The notes under the pieces are model-generated. The model was not told the DNA's origin. It did not search any database and was given only the letters and a program-made list of their open reading frames with translations. From the NCBI RefSeq assembly GCF_900101965.1, contig NZ_FNAP01000008.1, positions 62,001 to 126,000 on the forward strand: 64,000 nt of DNA, read 5' to 3'. How positions within the stretch are numbered: position 1 is the first letter of the stretch; the number at the start of each line of letters is the position of its first letter. This stretch comes from Rhodospira trueperi. GTDB taxonomy: Bacteria; Pseudomonadota; Alphaproteobacteria; Rhodospirillales; Rhodospirillaceae. A program made the translations under genes and the position numbers. Shown here in pieces: positions 23,221-31,740 of this stretch.

Positions 23221-23382
23221 GGGCCTTCCAGTGCTTCCCTGGTCCCGTCCAATCGGTATGTCGTATCGGGAACGTCACCGTTCCCACCGTCTCATAATGG
23301 AGCCGACGACGGGGCATTGTCCGTCGAGTCGGCGGGCCTGTCGAGCCGAATCTGACGCTTTCGAAATGGCTCGGGCGGGCGG

Positions 23383-23838
23383 CTATCGCTGGCCCGGCAT
23401 GGGGCCGACCATCGGGCCGGCAATATCGCGGGAACTGAGGACATGGCGTGGGTCGCTGACCAGGCGGGCATCCTCGCCGGGGATCGGCTCGTCATAACAG
23501 GTGATGGCGCCGATGGAGTTGTAGCAGAACAGGCGGGTTTCGATCGGAGTATTGGCCGGCAATGGCTGGACGCAGTAATACCCGCCCGTCGAGTATCGCA
23601 CGATGGAGCAGTCGTGCCCCGTCACCAGACCCACGACATGGTCGGGAATGGACTTGTCCGTGGTCACGACGGAGACGGCATTGATCGCGGCCGAGCCCGC
23701 CACGACGGGGTTGCTGGCCACATCGACCAGGCCCTCGCATCCGGCCAGGGCCAGAAGCCCGGCGGCCATTGCGATTGATCCGGAAAGCGGACGGCTGCAC
23801 CGGCTGCGTCCGGTCCGTCGCGCGCGTACACGGTTCAT
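23383..23838 (-). CDS. Putative lipoprotein with Cys-rich C-terminal half
   Basis: 151 residues from the ATG at 23838, chosen because it yields a basic N-terminus, a hydrophobic core and a lipobox LAGC with C34; the open frame itself runs on upstream. After the lipid anchor there is a stretch TTDKSIPDHVVGLVTGHDCS and then several cysteines (DCSIV, YYCVQP, LFCYNS, ITCYDE) that could form disulfides in the periplasm. Similar lipoproteins occur in other Rhodospirillales, to my knowledge without an assigned role. The gene is divergent from the thioredoxin-like gene. Confidence 0.8.
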   Translation of the reverse strand: MNRVRARRTGRSRCSRPLSGSIAMAAGLLALAGCEGLVDVASNPVVAGSAAINAVSVVTTDKSIPDHVVGLVTGHDCSIVRYSTGGYYCVQPLPANTPIETRLFCYNSIGAITCYDEPIPGEDARLVSDPRHVLSSRDIAGPMVGPMPGQR

Positions 23839-24001
23839 GGATGTTCGATCCCGTTGCTCGGCACACACGGCCGTTTGCCCGTGCCGGTGACAGGGCCCGC
23901 ATTGCACACGGGCCTTCGGCATCCTAAGTGCGGAGCGGTTAAGGATGGCTGAATCCGTCCGCCCTGACCTGTTCCACCCCGACCGGAGGTTCAGAACGAC
24001 C

Positions 24002-24556
24002 ATGGCCGTGCACACTCCCATCTGCGATTTCGGTTGGTCCGCGCCGGACTTTGCCCTCCCCGCGACCGATGGCCGCACCTTGACGCTGGCTGATATCCGG
24101 GGTGAACGGGGCACTCTGATCGTCTTCATCTGCAATCACTGCCCCTATGTGAAAGCGGTGATCGATCGTCTGGTCCGCGATGCCCACGCCCTGATGGAAC
24201 ACGGCGTCGGCGTCGCCGCCATCTGTTCCAACGACCCGGTCCAGTACCCGGATGACTCGTTCGATAACATGGTTCGGTTCGCCGCCGAGCACGGGTTTCG
24301 TTTTCCCTATCTGCACGACGCGGATCAGCAGGTTGCCCGCGCCTACGACGCCGTGTGTACGCCCGACTTCTTCGGGTTCGACGCCGAATTGGGCCTTCAG
24401 TATCGGGGCCGTCTCGATTCCTCGGGCAAACAGCCGGCCGCGCCGGACGTGCGCCGCGAACTGTTCGAGGCCATGACGGGGGTCGCCGAGACCGGTCAGG
24501 GGCCGCGGGAGCAGACGCCGTCCATGGGGTGTTCGATCAAGTGGAAGGCCGCCTGA
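24002..24556 (+). CDS. Thioredoxin-like (AhpC/TSA-fold) protein
   Basis: 184 residues from the ATG at 24002; an ATG at 23945 would add 19 residues that do not fit the family start. The active site is C44-NHC47 in VFICNHCPYVKAVIDRLV, preceded by APDFALPATDGRTLTLADIRG, a peroxiredoxin/resA-like beginning. Such thioredoxin-family proteins are cytoplasmic and of unknown partner. No signal peptide. Further cysteines occur near the C-terminus (SMGCSIKWK), a conserved ending of this family. Confidence 0.88.
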   Translation: MAVHTPICDFGWSAPDFALPATDGRTLTLADIRGERGTLIVFICNHCPYVKAVIDRLVRDAHALMEHGVGVAAICSNDPVQYPDDSFDNMVRFAAEHGFRFPYLHDADQQVARAYDAVCTPDFFGFDAELGLQYRGRLDSSGKQPAAPDVRRELFEAMTGVAETGQGPREQTPSMGCSIKWKAA

Positions 24557-24655
24557 TGCCCCGCCGCGCGCGTTGCCTTCGCCGCGCCGGCTGACTATGG
24601 TGTGCCACCGGTCGCCGAGACGGCACCGATGCTTATCCGCGCGAAGGAGACAGTC

Positions 24656-25420
24656 GTGGCGAAATCGGCCAGGAACGCGGGCGGCGGCGGGACGCCGCCC
24701 TCTGCTCCAGAGGATCTGGACCCGGCCCAGGAGGCCCTGTTCCGCGAGGTCGAGGAGGACCTGCGCGCGGAGCAGATGCGCAAGCTCTGGCAGCGCTTCG
24801 GGGGCTATGTCATCGGCGCGGCCGTGCTGGTCGTGGTCGTGGTCGCCGGGTTCCAGGGCTGGACCGCGTGGCAGGCGTCCGTGCGCGCCGACGAAGCCCA
24901 GCGCTTCTACGCCGCCGTGGAAGGAACCGACACCGACGCCGCCGCCGCGCGCGCGGCACTGGGCGCGCTGGCTTCGGACGGCCGGACCGGATACGCCACA
25001 CTGGCCGCGCTGCGCAACGCCACCGCGCTGGCGCGGGATGGCGACACCGTGGCGGCCATCGCCGCCTACGACGCGCTGTCCGGAGATGGAGGCAGGGCGG
25101 CCCCGGTGCGGGATCTGGCCGCCATGCTGGCGGCCCTGTACGCCATGGACGAGGAGCCGGCTGGGTCGGTGCGCGGCCGTCTGACGCCCCTGACGGCGGA
25201 TGACAGTCCGTGGCGGTTCATGGCGCTGGAGATGCTGGCCCGTCTGGATATGCGCGAGGGCGACATGGCCACGGCCGTCCAGATCTTCGCGGACCTGAGC
25301 CAGAACCGCAATGCGCCGACCGGCGTGCGCGCCCGCACCTCCGAAATGCTGGCCATGATCGGCCACGGCCCGGGTCCCGGCGCGACCGGCGGGGCTTCTG
25401 AACCGGATGCCGGGGGCTGA
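24656..25420 (+). CDS. YfgM-like TPR-containing membrane protein
   Basis: 254 residues from a GTG at 24656 with AAGGAGA seven nt upstream; the frame is open upstream, but those residues are not needed. A cytoplasmic N-terminus containing EALFREVEEDLRAEQMRKLW precedes one membrane helix (GGYVIGAAVLVVVVVAGFQG, about residues 56-76) and a helical periplasmic part with TPR-like Ala-rich repeats. This topology and its place right before bamB match YfgM, an ancillary SecYEG/chaperone-network protein. The same yfgM-bamB-der order occurs in E. coli and many alphaproteobacteria. Confidence 0.85.
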   Translation: MAKSARNAGGGGTPPSAPEDLDPAQEALFREVEEDLRAEQMRKLWQRFGGYVIGAAVLVVVVVAGFQGWTAWQASVRADEAQRFYAAVEGTDTDAAAARAALGALASDGRTGYATLAALRNATALARDGDTVAAIAAYDALSGDGGRAAPVRDLAAMLAALYAMDEEPAGSVRGRLTPLTADDSPWRFMALEMLARLDMREGDMATAVQIFADLSQNRNAPTGVRARTSEMLAMIGHGPGPGATGGASEPDAGG

Positions 25421-25423
25421 ACC

Positions 25424-26767
25424 ATGGGGCAGGCCATCACACGTTGGATTAGCGTTCTGTCCGTCGGGGCCGTGACGCTGGTTCTGGCCGGGTGCGGGTG
25501 GTGGGGCGCCGACACCGACGACCCGCTGCCCGGCAGGCGGATCAGCGTGCTGGAGCAGGAGGTGCGCCTGTCGCCGCCGGTCACCGCGAGTCCGAGCGAG
25601 GTCCGCTTGCCGCCGCCGGCGCCGAACGACGACTGGCCCATGGCCGGCGGTTACGCCAATCACGCCATGCACCACATGACCCTGGCCGATGCGCCGGAGA
25701 GGATCTGGCGCACCGATATCGGCACGGGCTCCGGGTCCCGGGACGCGCTGTTGTCGGAGCCGGTGATCGGCGGCGGTCGGGTCTACACCATCGACACGGA
25801 CGCCGAGGTGCGGGCGCTCGACCTGGCCACCGGGGACGTGATCTGGCGGCGTGAATTGCCGAACTCCGACGAGGAAGAGGATGACGGCGACCTTCTCAGT
25901 GGTGGGTTGGCGTACGGGGAGGATGGCCGTCTTTACGCCACCACAGGCTTTGCCAAGGTCGTCGCCCTGGACGCGGTGACCGGCGAGGAAATCTGGCGCG
26001 AGGAGGTTGACGCGCCGATCCGCGCCGCGCCCACTCTCAATAGCGGCCGGCTGTTCGTGGTCACAATCGACAACCAGACCGTCGCCCTGGCCGCTCAGGA
26101 CGGGCGCAAGCTGTGGACGCATGCCGGCTCGCCGGAGACCGCCAGCCTGCTCGGCGCGCCGGCGCCGGCCGTCGATCAGGGTACGGTGATCGTCGCCTAT
26201 TCCTCCGGCGAACTGTACGCGCTGCGCATTGAGACCGGGGCGGTGCTGTGGCAGGACACCGTGACCATGGTGCGGCGCACGGACGCGGCCGGGAACCTGC
26301 GGGATATCCGGGGCCGGCCGGTGATGGCCGGATCGCGCGTCTACGTCGTCGGACACAGCGGCCTGATGACGGCCATCGATCTGGCCACCGGCGAACGCAT
26401 CTGGCAGGCCGAACTGGGCGGGATCGAGCAACCCTGGATCGCCGGGCGGTTCCTGTTCGTGGTGACGGCCGAGGCCGACCTCGCCGCCGTTTCGGCCGAG
26501 ACCGGCAAGGTCCACTGGGTCACGCCGCTGCAACGCTGGGATGATCCCGGCGACAAGGAAGGTCCCATTGTCTGGACCGGCCCCCTGTTGGCGTCGGATC
26601 GCCTCATCGTGCCTGGCTCGAATGGCGAGATCCTGGCCGTCTCACCGTATGACGGACGCATTCTGGGGTTCGTCGAGGCCCCCGACGGCGTCACCATTCC
26701 CCCCGTCCTGGCCCAGGACACCCTGCTCGTGTTGACCGACGGCGGGGATCTGGTGGCCTATCGCTGA
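25424..26767 (+). CDS. bamB: Outer-membrane protein assembly factor BamB
   Basis: 447 residues. Signal peptide with lipobox LAGC (C24), then a PQQ-type eight-bladed beta-propeller. Blade motifs such as LDLATGDVIWRRELP, LDAVTGEEIWREEVDAPI and IDLATGERIWQAELGG recur through the protein. BamB is the periplasmic lipoprotein of the BAM complex that inserts beta-barrel proteins. It follows the YfgM-like gene by 3 nt and precedes der by 41 nt. Confidence 0.94.
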   Translation: MGQAITRWISVLSVGAVTLVLAGCGWWGADTDDPLPGRRISVLEQEVRLSPPVTASPSEVRLPPPAPNDDWPMAGGYANHAMHHMTLADAPERIWRTDIGTGSGSRDALLSEPVIGGGRVYTIDTDAEVRALDLATGDVIWRRELPNSDEEEDDGDLLSGGLAYGEDGRLYATTGFAKVVALDAVTGEEIWREEVDAPIRAAPTLNSGRLFVVTIDNQTVALAAQDGRKLWTHAGSPETASLLGAPAPAVDQGTVIVAYSSGELYALRIETGAVLWQDTVTMVRRTDAAGNLRDIRGRPVMAGSRVYVVGHSGLMTAIDLATGERIWQAELGGIEQPWIAGRFLFVVTAEADLAAVSAETGKVHWVTPLQRWDDPGDKEGPIVWTGPLLASDRLIVPGSNGEILAVSPYDGRILGFVEAPDGVTIPPVLAQDTLLVLTDGGDLVAYR

Positions 26768-26808
26768 GGCTCGCCGGTCGCGGGCGGCCTCCCTAACTCC
26801 GAGACATC

Positions 26809-28269
26809 ATGAGACCGCTGACCGTCGCCATCATTGGCCGGCCCAACGTGGGCAAGTCCACCCTATTCAACCGCCTTGCCGGGCGGCGGCTGGCCATCGT
26901 CCATGACCGCCCCGGCGTGACCCGCGACCGCCGCTTCGCCGACGGCCGCCTGGGCGACATGCCGCTCCGGATCGTGGATACGGCCGGGCTGGAGGAAGCG
27001 CCCGCCGACGCCCTGGAAACCCGCATGCGCCAGCAGACGGAGCGCGCGTTGGCCGAGGCCGACGTCGCCCTGATGCTGATCGACGCCCGCGTCGGGGTGA
27101 CGCCGATGGACGCGCACTTCGCCCAGGTGCTGCGGGAATCGCCGACCGCGGTGGTGCTGGTGGCCAACAAGTGCGAGGGCGGCGCTGGCGAGGCCGGCCT
27201 GTACGAGTCCTTCGGGCTAGGGCTGGGCGATCCGGTGCCGCTGTCGGCGGAGCACGGCGAGGGGCTGGCGGCCCTGTTCGAGGCTCTGTTGCCGCACGAG
27301 GCGGCTTTGCATGCACGTCTTGATGTCGAACGCGAGGCGGGCGGCCACGGGCCCGGCGGCGGGGCGGATGACGCCGACATTGCGCCGGGCGATCTGGAGG
27401 CCCGCGCCGCCGCCGGCGCCGACGACGACGCCGAGGCCGAGCCCGTGGACCCCGGCCGGCCGCTCAATCTTGCCATCGTCGGTCGCCCCAACACCGGCAA
27501 GTCCACCCTGGTCAACCGCCTGATCGGCGACGACCGTCTGTTGACCGGCCCGGAAGCCGGCGTGACCCGCGACGCCATTTCCGTGGACTGGGTCCACGAC
27601 GGCCGGCCGATCCGACTGGTGGACACCGCCGGTCTGCGTCGCAAGGGGCGGATTCACGAAAGCCTGGAAAAGCTGTCGGTCGCCGATACGCTCAACGCCA
27701 TCCGGCTGGCGGAGGTGGTGGTGCTGATGATGGACGCGGACATGGTCATGGACCGACAGGACCTGACCATCGCCCGGCTGGTGGTGGACGAGGGCCGCGC
27801 CCTGGTGCTGGCCGTCAACAAGTGGGACGCCGCCGAGGATCGGCAGGGCACCCTGAAACGCCTGCGCGACCGCCTGGAGACCTCGTTGGCCCAGGTGCGG
27901 GGCGTGCCCTATGTCACCGTCTCCGCGCTGCAGGGCCGCAACCTGGACCGCCTGATGAACACCGTGCTGGCAACGCACGCGGTCTGGAACCAACGCATCT
28001 CCACCGGGCGCCTGAACCGCTGGCTGGCGGGCATGACCGGCGAGCATCCGCCGCCCATGGGCCAGCACGGCCGGCGCATCCGCCTGCGCTACATGACCCA
28101 GGCCAAGGCGCGGCCGCCGACCTTCGCCGTGTTCTGCTCGCGGCCCGAGGATCTGCCCGAGAGCTACTCGCGCTATCTCGTCAACGGCCTGCGCGACGCC
28201 TTTGGGTTCGAGGGCGTGCCCGTGCGCCTTCTTCTGCGCAAGAGCGAGAACCCGTATGCGAAGAGGTAG
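26809..28269 (+). CDS. der: Ribosome-associated GTPase Der (EngA)
   Basis: 486 residues with two tandem GTPase domains: first G1 at G10-RPNVGKST with DTAGLEE and NKCE, and second G1 at about residue 225 (GRPNTGKST) with [10 protein letters not shown] and NKWD. A C-terminal KH-like domain ends with [10 protein letters not shown]. The linker between the GTPase domains (about 165-215) is long, acidic and Gly/Ala-rich. Der is required for 50S subunit maturation. It completes the yfgM-bamB-der set. Confidence 0.97.
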   Translation: MRPLTVAIIGRPNVGKSTLFNRLAGRRLAIVHDRPGVTRDRRFADGRLGDMPLRIVDTAGLEEAPADALETRMRQQTERALAEADVALMLIDARVGVTPMDAHFAQVLRESPTAVVLVANKCEGGAGEAGLYESFGLGLGDPVPLSAEHGEGLAALFEALLPHEAALHARLDVEREAGGHGPGGGADDADIAPGDLEARAAAGADDDAEAEPVDPGRPLNLAIVGRPNTGKSTLVNRLIGDDRLLTGPEAGVTRDAISVDWVHDGRPIRLVDTAGLRRKGRIHESLEKLSVADTLNAIRLAEVVVLMMDADMVMDRQDLTIARLVVDEGRALVLAVNKWDAAEDRQGTLKRLRDRLETSLAQVRGVPYVTVSALQGRNLDRLMNTVLATHAVWNQRISTGRLNRWLAGMTGEHPPPMGQHGRRIRLRYMTQAKARPPTFAVFCSRPEDLPESYSRYLVNGLRDAFGFEGVPVRLLLRKSENPYAKR

Positions 28270-28289
28270 GGGGACCGGCGGTGCCGGGC

Positions 28290-28814
28290 ATGCCGAATTC
28301 CATGGGGGCGAAGATGGGAGACAGGACACACGGCGCCACGCGTAAAGCATTGATCTATTGTTTTCCCGCCGCCTTCGTGGGCGCGTCCCTGGGGTTTCTG
28401 GTCGCGTATATCTACAGCGCCGTATTTCTGTTTTATGTCGACAGCGCGAACGCCCGCGACATCCCGGAAATCACGATGGGGTTTAGTATTTACGGCGAGT
28501 CGGTTCCCAACGTTATTTTGGGACTTGGAACGGGATTCTTCGCGATATATGGCGCATCAAGGATGGCGTCCCACGCGGACGACACCCTGGTCGCCTTGTT
28601 TTTCGCCGGTGTTTCCCTGCTGTATGTTTTGATTGGGGTTGGGGTCTGCCTTGACCAGGGATCGTTTCTGACGGCCTGGCTGTTCCCGGGTCCGCAGATC
28701 GCGTCATCGGCCGAGGCCAGTGGCGTCACGGTGGGACTCGCGGTGCTGGTGTTCCAACTGCTCGGCATCGCCGGCGGGCTGCGCCTGGGGGTTTCGTACG
28801 GCGTCGCGAAGTGA
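28290..28814 (+). CDS. Four-helix membrane protein of unknown function
   Basis: 174 residues from the ATG at 28290. Other possible starts are GTG 28281 (better spaced from GGGGGA) and ATGs at 28302 and 28314. Four hydrophobic segments can be seen: ALIYCFPAAFVGASLGFLVA, NVILGLGTGFFAIYGAS, LVALFFAGVSLLYVLIGVGV and VTVGLAVLVFQLLGIAGGLR. I do not recognise the family. Local GC is lower than in der. It lies 20 nt after der and is convergent with the DMT transporter gene. Confidence 0.72.
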   Translation: MPNSMGAKMGDRTHGATRKALIYCFPAAFVGASLGFLVAYIYSAVFLFYVDSANARDIPEITMGFSIYGESVPNVILGLGTGFFAIYGASRMASHADDTLVALFFAGVSLLYVLIGVGVCLDQGSFLTAWLFPGPQIASSAEASGVTVGLAVLVFQLLGIAGGLRLGVSYGVAK

Positions 28815-28841
28815 ACCCGTCCGGACGGAACGGCCAAACGC

Positions 28842-29777
28842 TCACGACCGTCGCGCCGTGACGCGCTCGCGGTGGATGATGTACAGGCCGGAGGCGGTCA
28901 GCAGGCCGGCGCCGATCCAGGTGGAGAGCGCTGGCAGGTCGCCGAAGACGAAATAGCCCAAAATGGTGGCGTAGAGGATGTAGCTGTAGTCGAAGGGGGC
29001 CACCAGGGCCGCCGGGGCCAGGCTGAACGCCCGCACGAGGCAGAACTGGGCCAGCCCGCCGACGATGCCCAGTCCCACCAGGGCGGTCGCCTGGGGCAGG
29101 CTCGGCGGGGTCCAAACCCACAGCGCCAGGGGCAGCGCCAGCGCCAACATGATGAGGGCGTTGGTCACCGCGACCAGATTGGGCGAGACCGCCTTTCCGG
29201 CGGTGCGCAGGCTGATCATCCACAGCGCGTAGCACAGCCCGCCCAGGACGGCCCACAGTGCCTCCGGCACGAACACCGCGCCCCCGGGGCGCAACACGAC
29301 CATGACCCCGATGAAGCCGACGATCACCGCGCTCCAACGGTGGAGGCCGACTGGCTCGCGCAACAGCGGGACCGACAGGGCGGTGACGATCACCGGGGCG
29401 GCGAACAGCACGGCGCCCACTTCCACCAGCGGCAGGGTCCGCCACGCCATCAGGAAACACGACAGAGCGGCGGCGCCGAGAAGGCCGGCCACCAGCAGCT
29501 TGCGCTCGGCGCCGCGCACCTGCCGCACCAGAGCCGGGCCGCCAAACGCCCATGCCAGCGGCAACAATACCAGAAGGGAGGCGGCTGCCCGGAACAGCAG
29601 GATCTGAGCCACGGGGAAACTGGTCGTCAGGGCCTTGGCGAGGGTGTCCATCACCGAGAACAGCGCCACCGCCATCAGCATGAACAGGATTCCGGCCAGT
29701 GGTGCGTCGCCGGACGGTGGAGTCGCTCGACCTGCCGACGGAGAGGCGGGGAGGCGGGAGGCGGCGGGCGTCTGCAT
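28842..29777 (-). CDS. EamA-family drug/metabolite (DMT) transporter
   Basis: 311 residues with about ten membrane helices in two EamA repeats. The first ends near LPLVEVGAVLFAAPVIVTALSV and the second contains PFDYSYILYATILGYFVFGDLP with a WIGAGLLTASGLYIIHRER end, both typical of this family. A Ser/Pro-rich N-terminal tail of about 25 residues precedes helix 1. Substrate unknown. The start faces a long A+T-richer intergenic region. Confidence 0.9.
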   Translation of the reverse strand: MQTPAASRLPASPSAGRATPPSGDAPLAGILFMLMAVALFSVMDTLAKALTTSFPVAQILLFRAAASLLVLLPLAWAFGGPALVRQVRGAERKLLVAGLLGAAALSCFLMAWRTLPLVEVGAVLFAAPVIVTALSVPLLREPVGLHRWSAVIVGFIGVMVVLRPGGAVFVPEALWAVLGGLCYALWMISLRTAGKAVSPNLVAVTNALIMLALALPLALWVWTPPSLPQATALVGLGIVGGLAQFCLVRAFSLAPAALVAPFDYSYILYATILGYFVFGDLPALSTWIGAGLLTASGLYIIHRERVTARRS

Positions 29778-30513
29778 GCGGGCTCCTTGAACACGAACAC
29801 GGCGGGCATGGTATCGGCCGTGCCTCTGGTCCTGTGTCTATCAAGCGCGAGGCAGTCTGGCCATGCGGGCCGTTCCTTGTTGGGCGGACGGGGCGGGTGT
29901 CGGTGGTCGGCCTGTTTCGGGGGGGGGGGGATTCCGGAGGCAGCGGCGGGACCGACCCTTTCGGGAGGTGCCAAATGAAACGATATATCAAATATTCTGT
30001 TCCAATATCTGTTCTGGGGTTCATTAAACTGTTTGGGTGTTAATCGGCTCGCGTTGCGGTGCAGCAATCGCGCTGTTGGCCGAATTCCGCAGAAATGCGT
30101 TTGTTTGGGCTTGTGTTTTTTTCGCTGTCAGGCATACTTGCTTTGTCAAAGCCAATGGGGAGGCTTGGTTTTGTATAAAACACAATGGTTCGTTCGGCGG
30201 TTCGCTCCTTCCAAGGGAGGAGACGGAAGAGAGTAGGGAGCCAAACGAAACGCCAAACGGAGGGGGCGTCACGCGCAACATGAAAGCGGGAGCCATGAAT
30301 ACGGGTGCCTTGAAGAAAGCATCATCGGGGCCGCTGCCGTCTCACGACAGGTCTTACGATAGGAAGGCCGGTCATGGGTCGTCCGGAATGCGAGGCCGCG
30401 GTGCGGTGTTTGGGGCGATGCGCCCCCTGTCCGCCGTGGCCAACGGGTTCCATGTGGACCGTGTTGGGGAGCGCCACGACGTCGACTCGTTCGCAGGCAA
30501 CGCCGAGCCGGCT
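29778..30513. other. Long A+T-richer intergenic region with a 12-G tract
   Basis: About 735 nt with no confidently coding frame. It contains an uninterrupted run of 12 guanines at 29919-29930, an A+T-rich patch at 29976-30010 and another at 30100-30180, unlike the window average. An open plus-strand frame from 30037 runs into the small ORF at 30514, but its upstream part is weak. The promoter of the DMT transporter should be at its left end. Confidence 0.55.
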
Positions 30514-30663
30514 ATGACCGACGTTCTGAATGAGCCGATCATTCTCACCCTCATGCGCCACGACGGCGTTGATATGGACTCGCTTCAGCATCTGATCCAC
30601 GAGGCGGGCAATGACCTGTTGCGTCGCCGGGACGAGGCGGAGGACGCCGAGCGGGATATCTGA
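30514..30663 (+). CDS. Small hypothetical protein, start uncertain
   Basis: 49 residues (MTDVLNEPIILTLMRHDGVD, then a helical HLIHEAGNDLLRRRDEAEDAE end). The sequence looks like a small folded alphaproteobacterial protein in which an LMRxDGVD motif is followed by a helix, but I cannot name the family. No good ribosome-binding site precedes this ATG. In-frame ATGs at 30280 and 30295 (the latter behind GGGAGCC) would give products of 122-127 residues. A long stem-loop follows 30 nt after the stop. Confidence 0.5.
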   Translation: MTDVLNEPIILTLMRHDGVDMDSLQHLIHEAGNDLLRRRDEAEDAERDI

Positions 30664-30693
30664 ACGCTGCCCGCCACGGTCTATTGATCGCAC

Positions 30694-30767
30694 CCGGCCC
30701 GTTTCCTGATCCGGTTCCCCTGAGAGGATAGGGGGAGGTGGATCGGGAAACGGGCCGGTGTCGTTTT
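30694..30767. terminator. Long stem-loop, probable bidirectional terminator
   Basis: Arms 30694-30712 (CCGGCCCGTTTCCTGATCC) and 30740-30758 form a 19-bp stem with one G-U pair; the intervening 27 nt contain a further CCCCT/AGGGG pairing. TGTCGTTTT follows on the plus side. It lies between the small plus-strand ORF and the minus-strand tRNA-Arg, where it could end transcription from both. Confidence 0.75.
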
Positions 30768-30850
30768 GCGCTGCGCGCGGTCAGGGCGCCCCTGTCCGGC
30801 CGTCAGCGGATCGGCGAGTTGACCGCATGTCGCGAATGTCAGGAAGAAGA

Positions 30851-30927
<77 letters not shown>

Positions 30928-31121
30928 ATTGGCGATGATGGCGGCGCGTTGTCGCGCCTCACCGCAAGGGGCGTGACCCTAGCCCATCGGTGGTCGCCGC
31001 GCAACGCCCTGTTTGATCTGTCTGCGCGGTGATCGTGGTTTGGCGCGCGGCGCGTCTCGGCTACATTGCCTCCTTCATTGATGGATGTCATTGACGCATC
31101 AGAGCCGAAGGAGAGCGGATC

Positions 31122-31694
31122 ATGCCTCAGCCCGATCACATCACCCGCCTGGATATTCCGGATCGCTGCGCGAACGAGGCGGACCTTCAGGCCTATTTCG
31201 ACAAATGCACCGAGAAACTGGGGCTGGTTCCCAACGTTTTGCGGGCCTACACCGGCAATCCTGCCAAGCTGCGCGCGTTCGGCCAGTTCTACAACACGCT
31301 CATGCTCGGCGAGTCGGGGCTGTCGAAGCTGGAGCGCGAAATGATTGCGGTTGTGGTGAGTTGCGCCAACCACTGCTACTATTGTCTTGTCGCGCACGGA
31401 CAGGCGGTGCGGTCGCTGTCCGGCGACCCGCAGCTTGGCGAGATGATGGTGATGAATTATCGTGTGGCGGAGTTGCCGCCGCGCCGGCGGGCCATGCTGG
31501 ACTTCGCCTGGGCGCTGACGGTGACGCCGCAGGAAATCGGGGAGGCCGACCGGCAACGCCTGCGTGACGTGGGCTTTTCGGACGACGACATTTTCGATAT
31601 CTGCGATGTGGCGGCGTTCTTCAACTACACCAACCGCATGGCGCACGGTACCGAGATGATCCCCAACGCCGCCTACCACGCCATGGACCGCTGA
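31122..31694 (+). CDS. Peroxidase-related AhpD-like (CMD family) protein
   Basis: 190 residues. The alkylhydroperoxidase active site is E73...C85-YYC88-xxx-H92 within VSCANHCYYCLVAHG. The N-terminal part (LGLVPNVLRAYTGNPAKLRAF) and C-terminal FFNYTNRMAHGTEMIPN are typical of the uncharacterised peroxidase-related subgroup. It probably reduces peroxides by means of the CxxC pair. GAAGGAGAGCGG precedes the start. It is followed 46 nt later by sppA. Confidence 0.92.
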   Translation: MPQPDHITRLDIPDRCANEADLQAYFDKCTEKLGLVPNVLRAYTGNPAKLRAFGQFYNTLMLGESGLSKLEREMIAVVVSCANHCYYCLVAHGQAVRSLSGDPQLGEMMVMNYRVAELPPRRRAMLDFAWALTVTPQEIGEADRQRLRDVGFSDDDIFDICDVAAFFNYTNRMAHGTEMIPNAAYHAMDR

Positions 31695-31740
31695 TCCCGG
31701 CGCGACGCGGGTCGCGCCCCGTCAAGGGAGCCCCTCCGGC

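Noticed and set aside
23939-26533. An 864-residue open frame on the minus strand.
   Set aside because: It runs opposite the thioredoxin-like, YfgM-like and bamB genes, which have clear domains; no motif is present in the antisense product.
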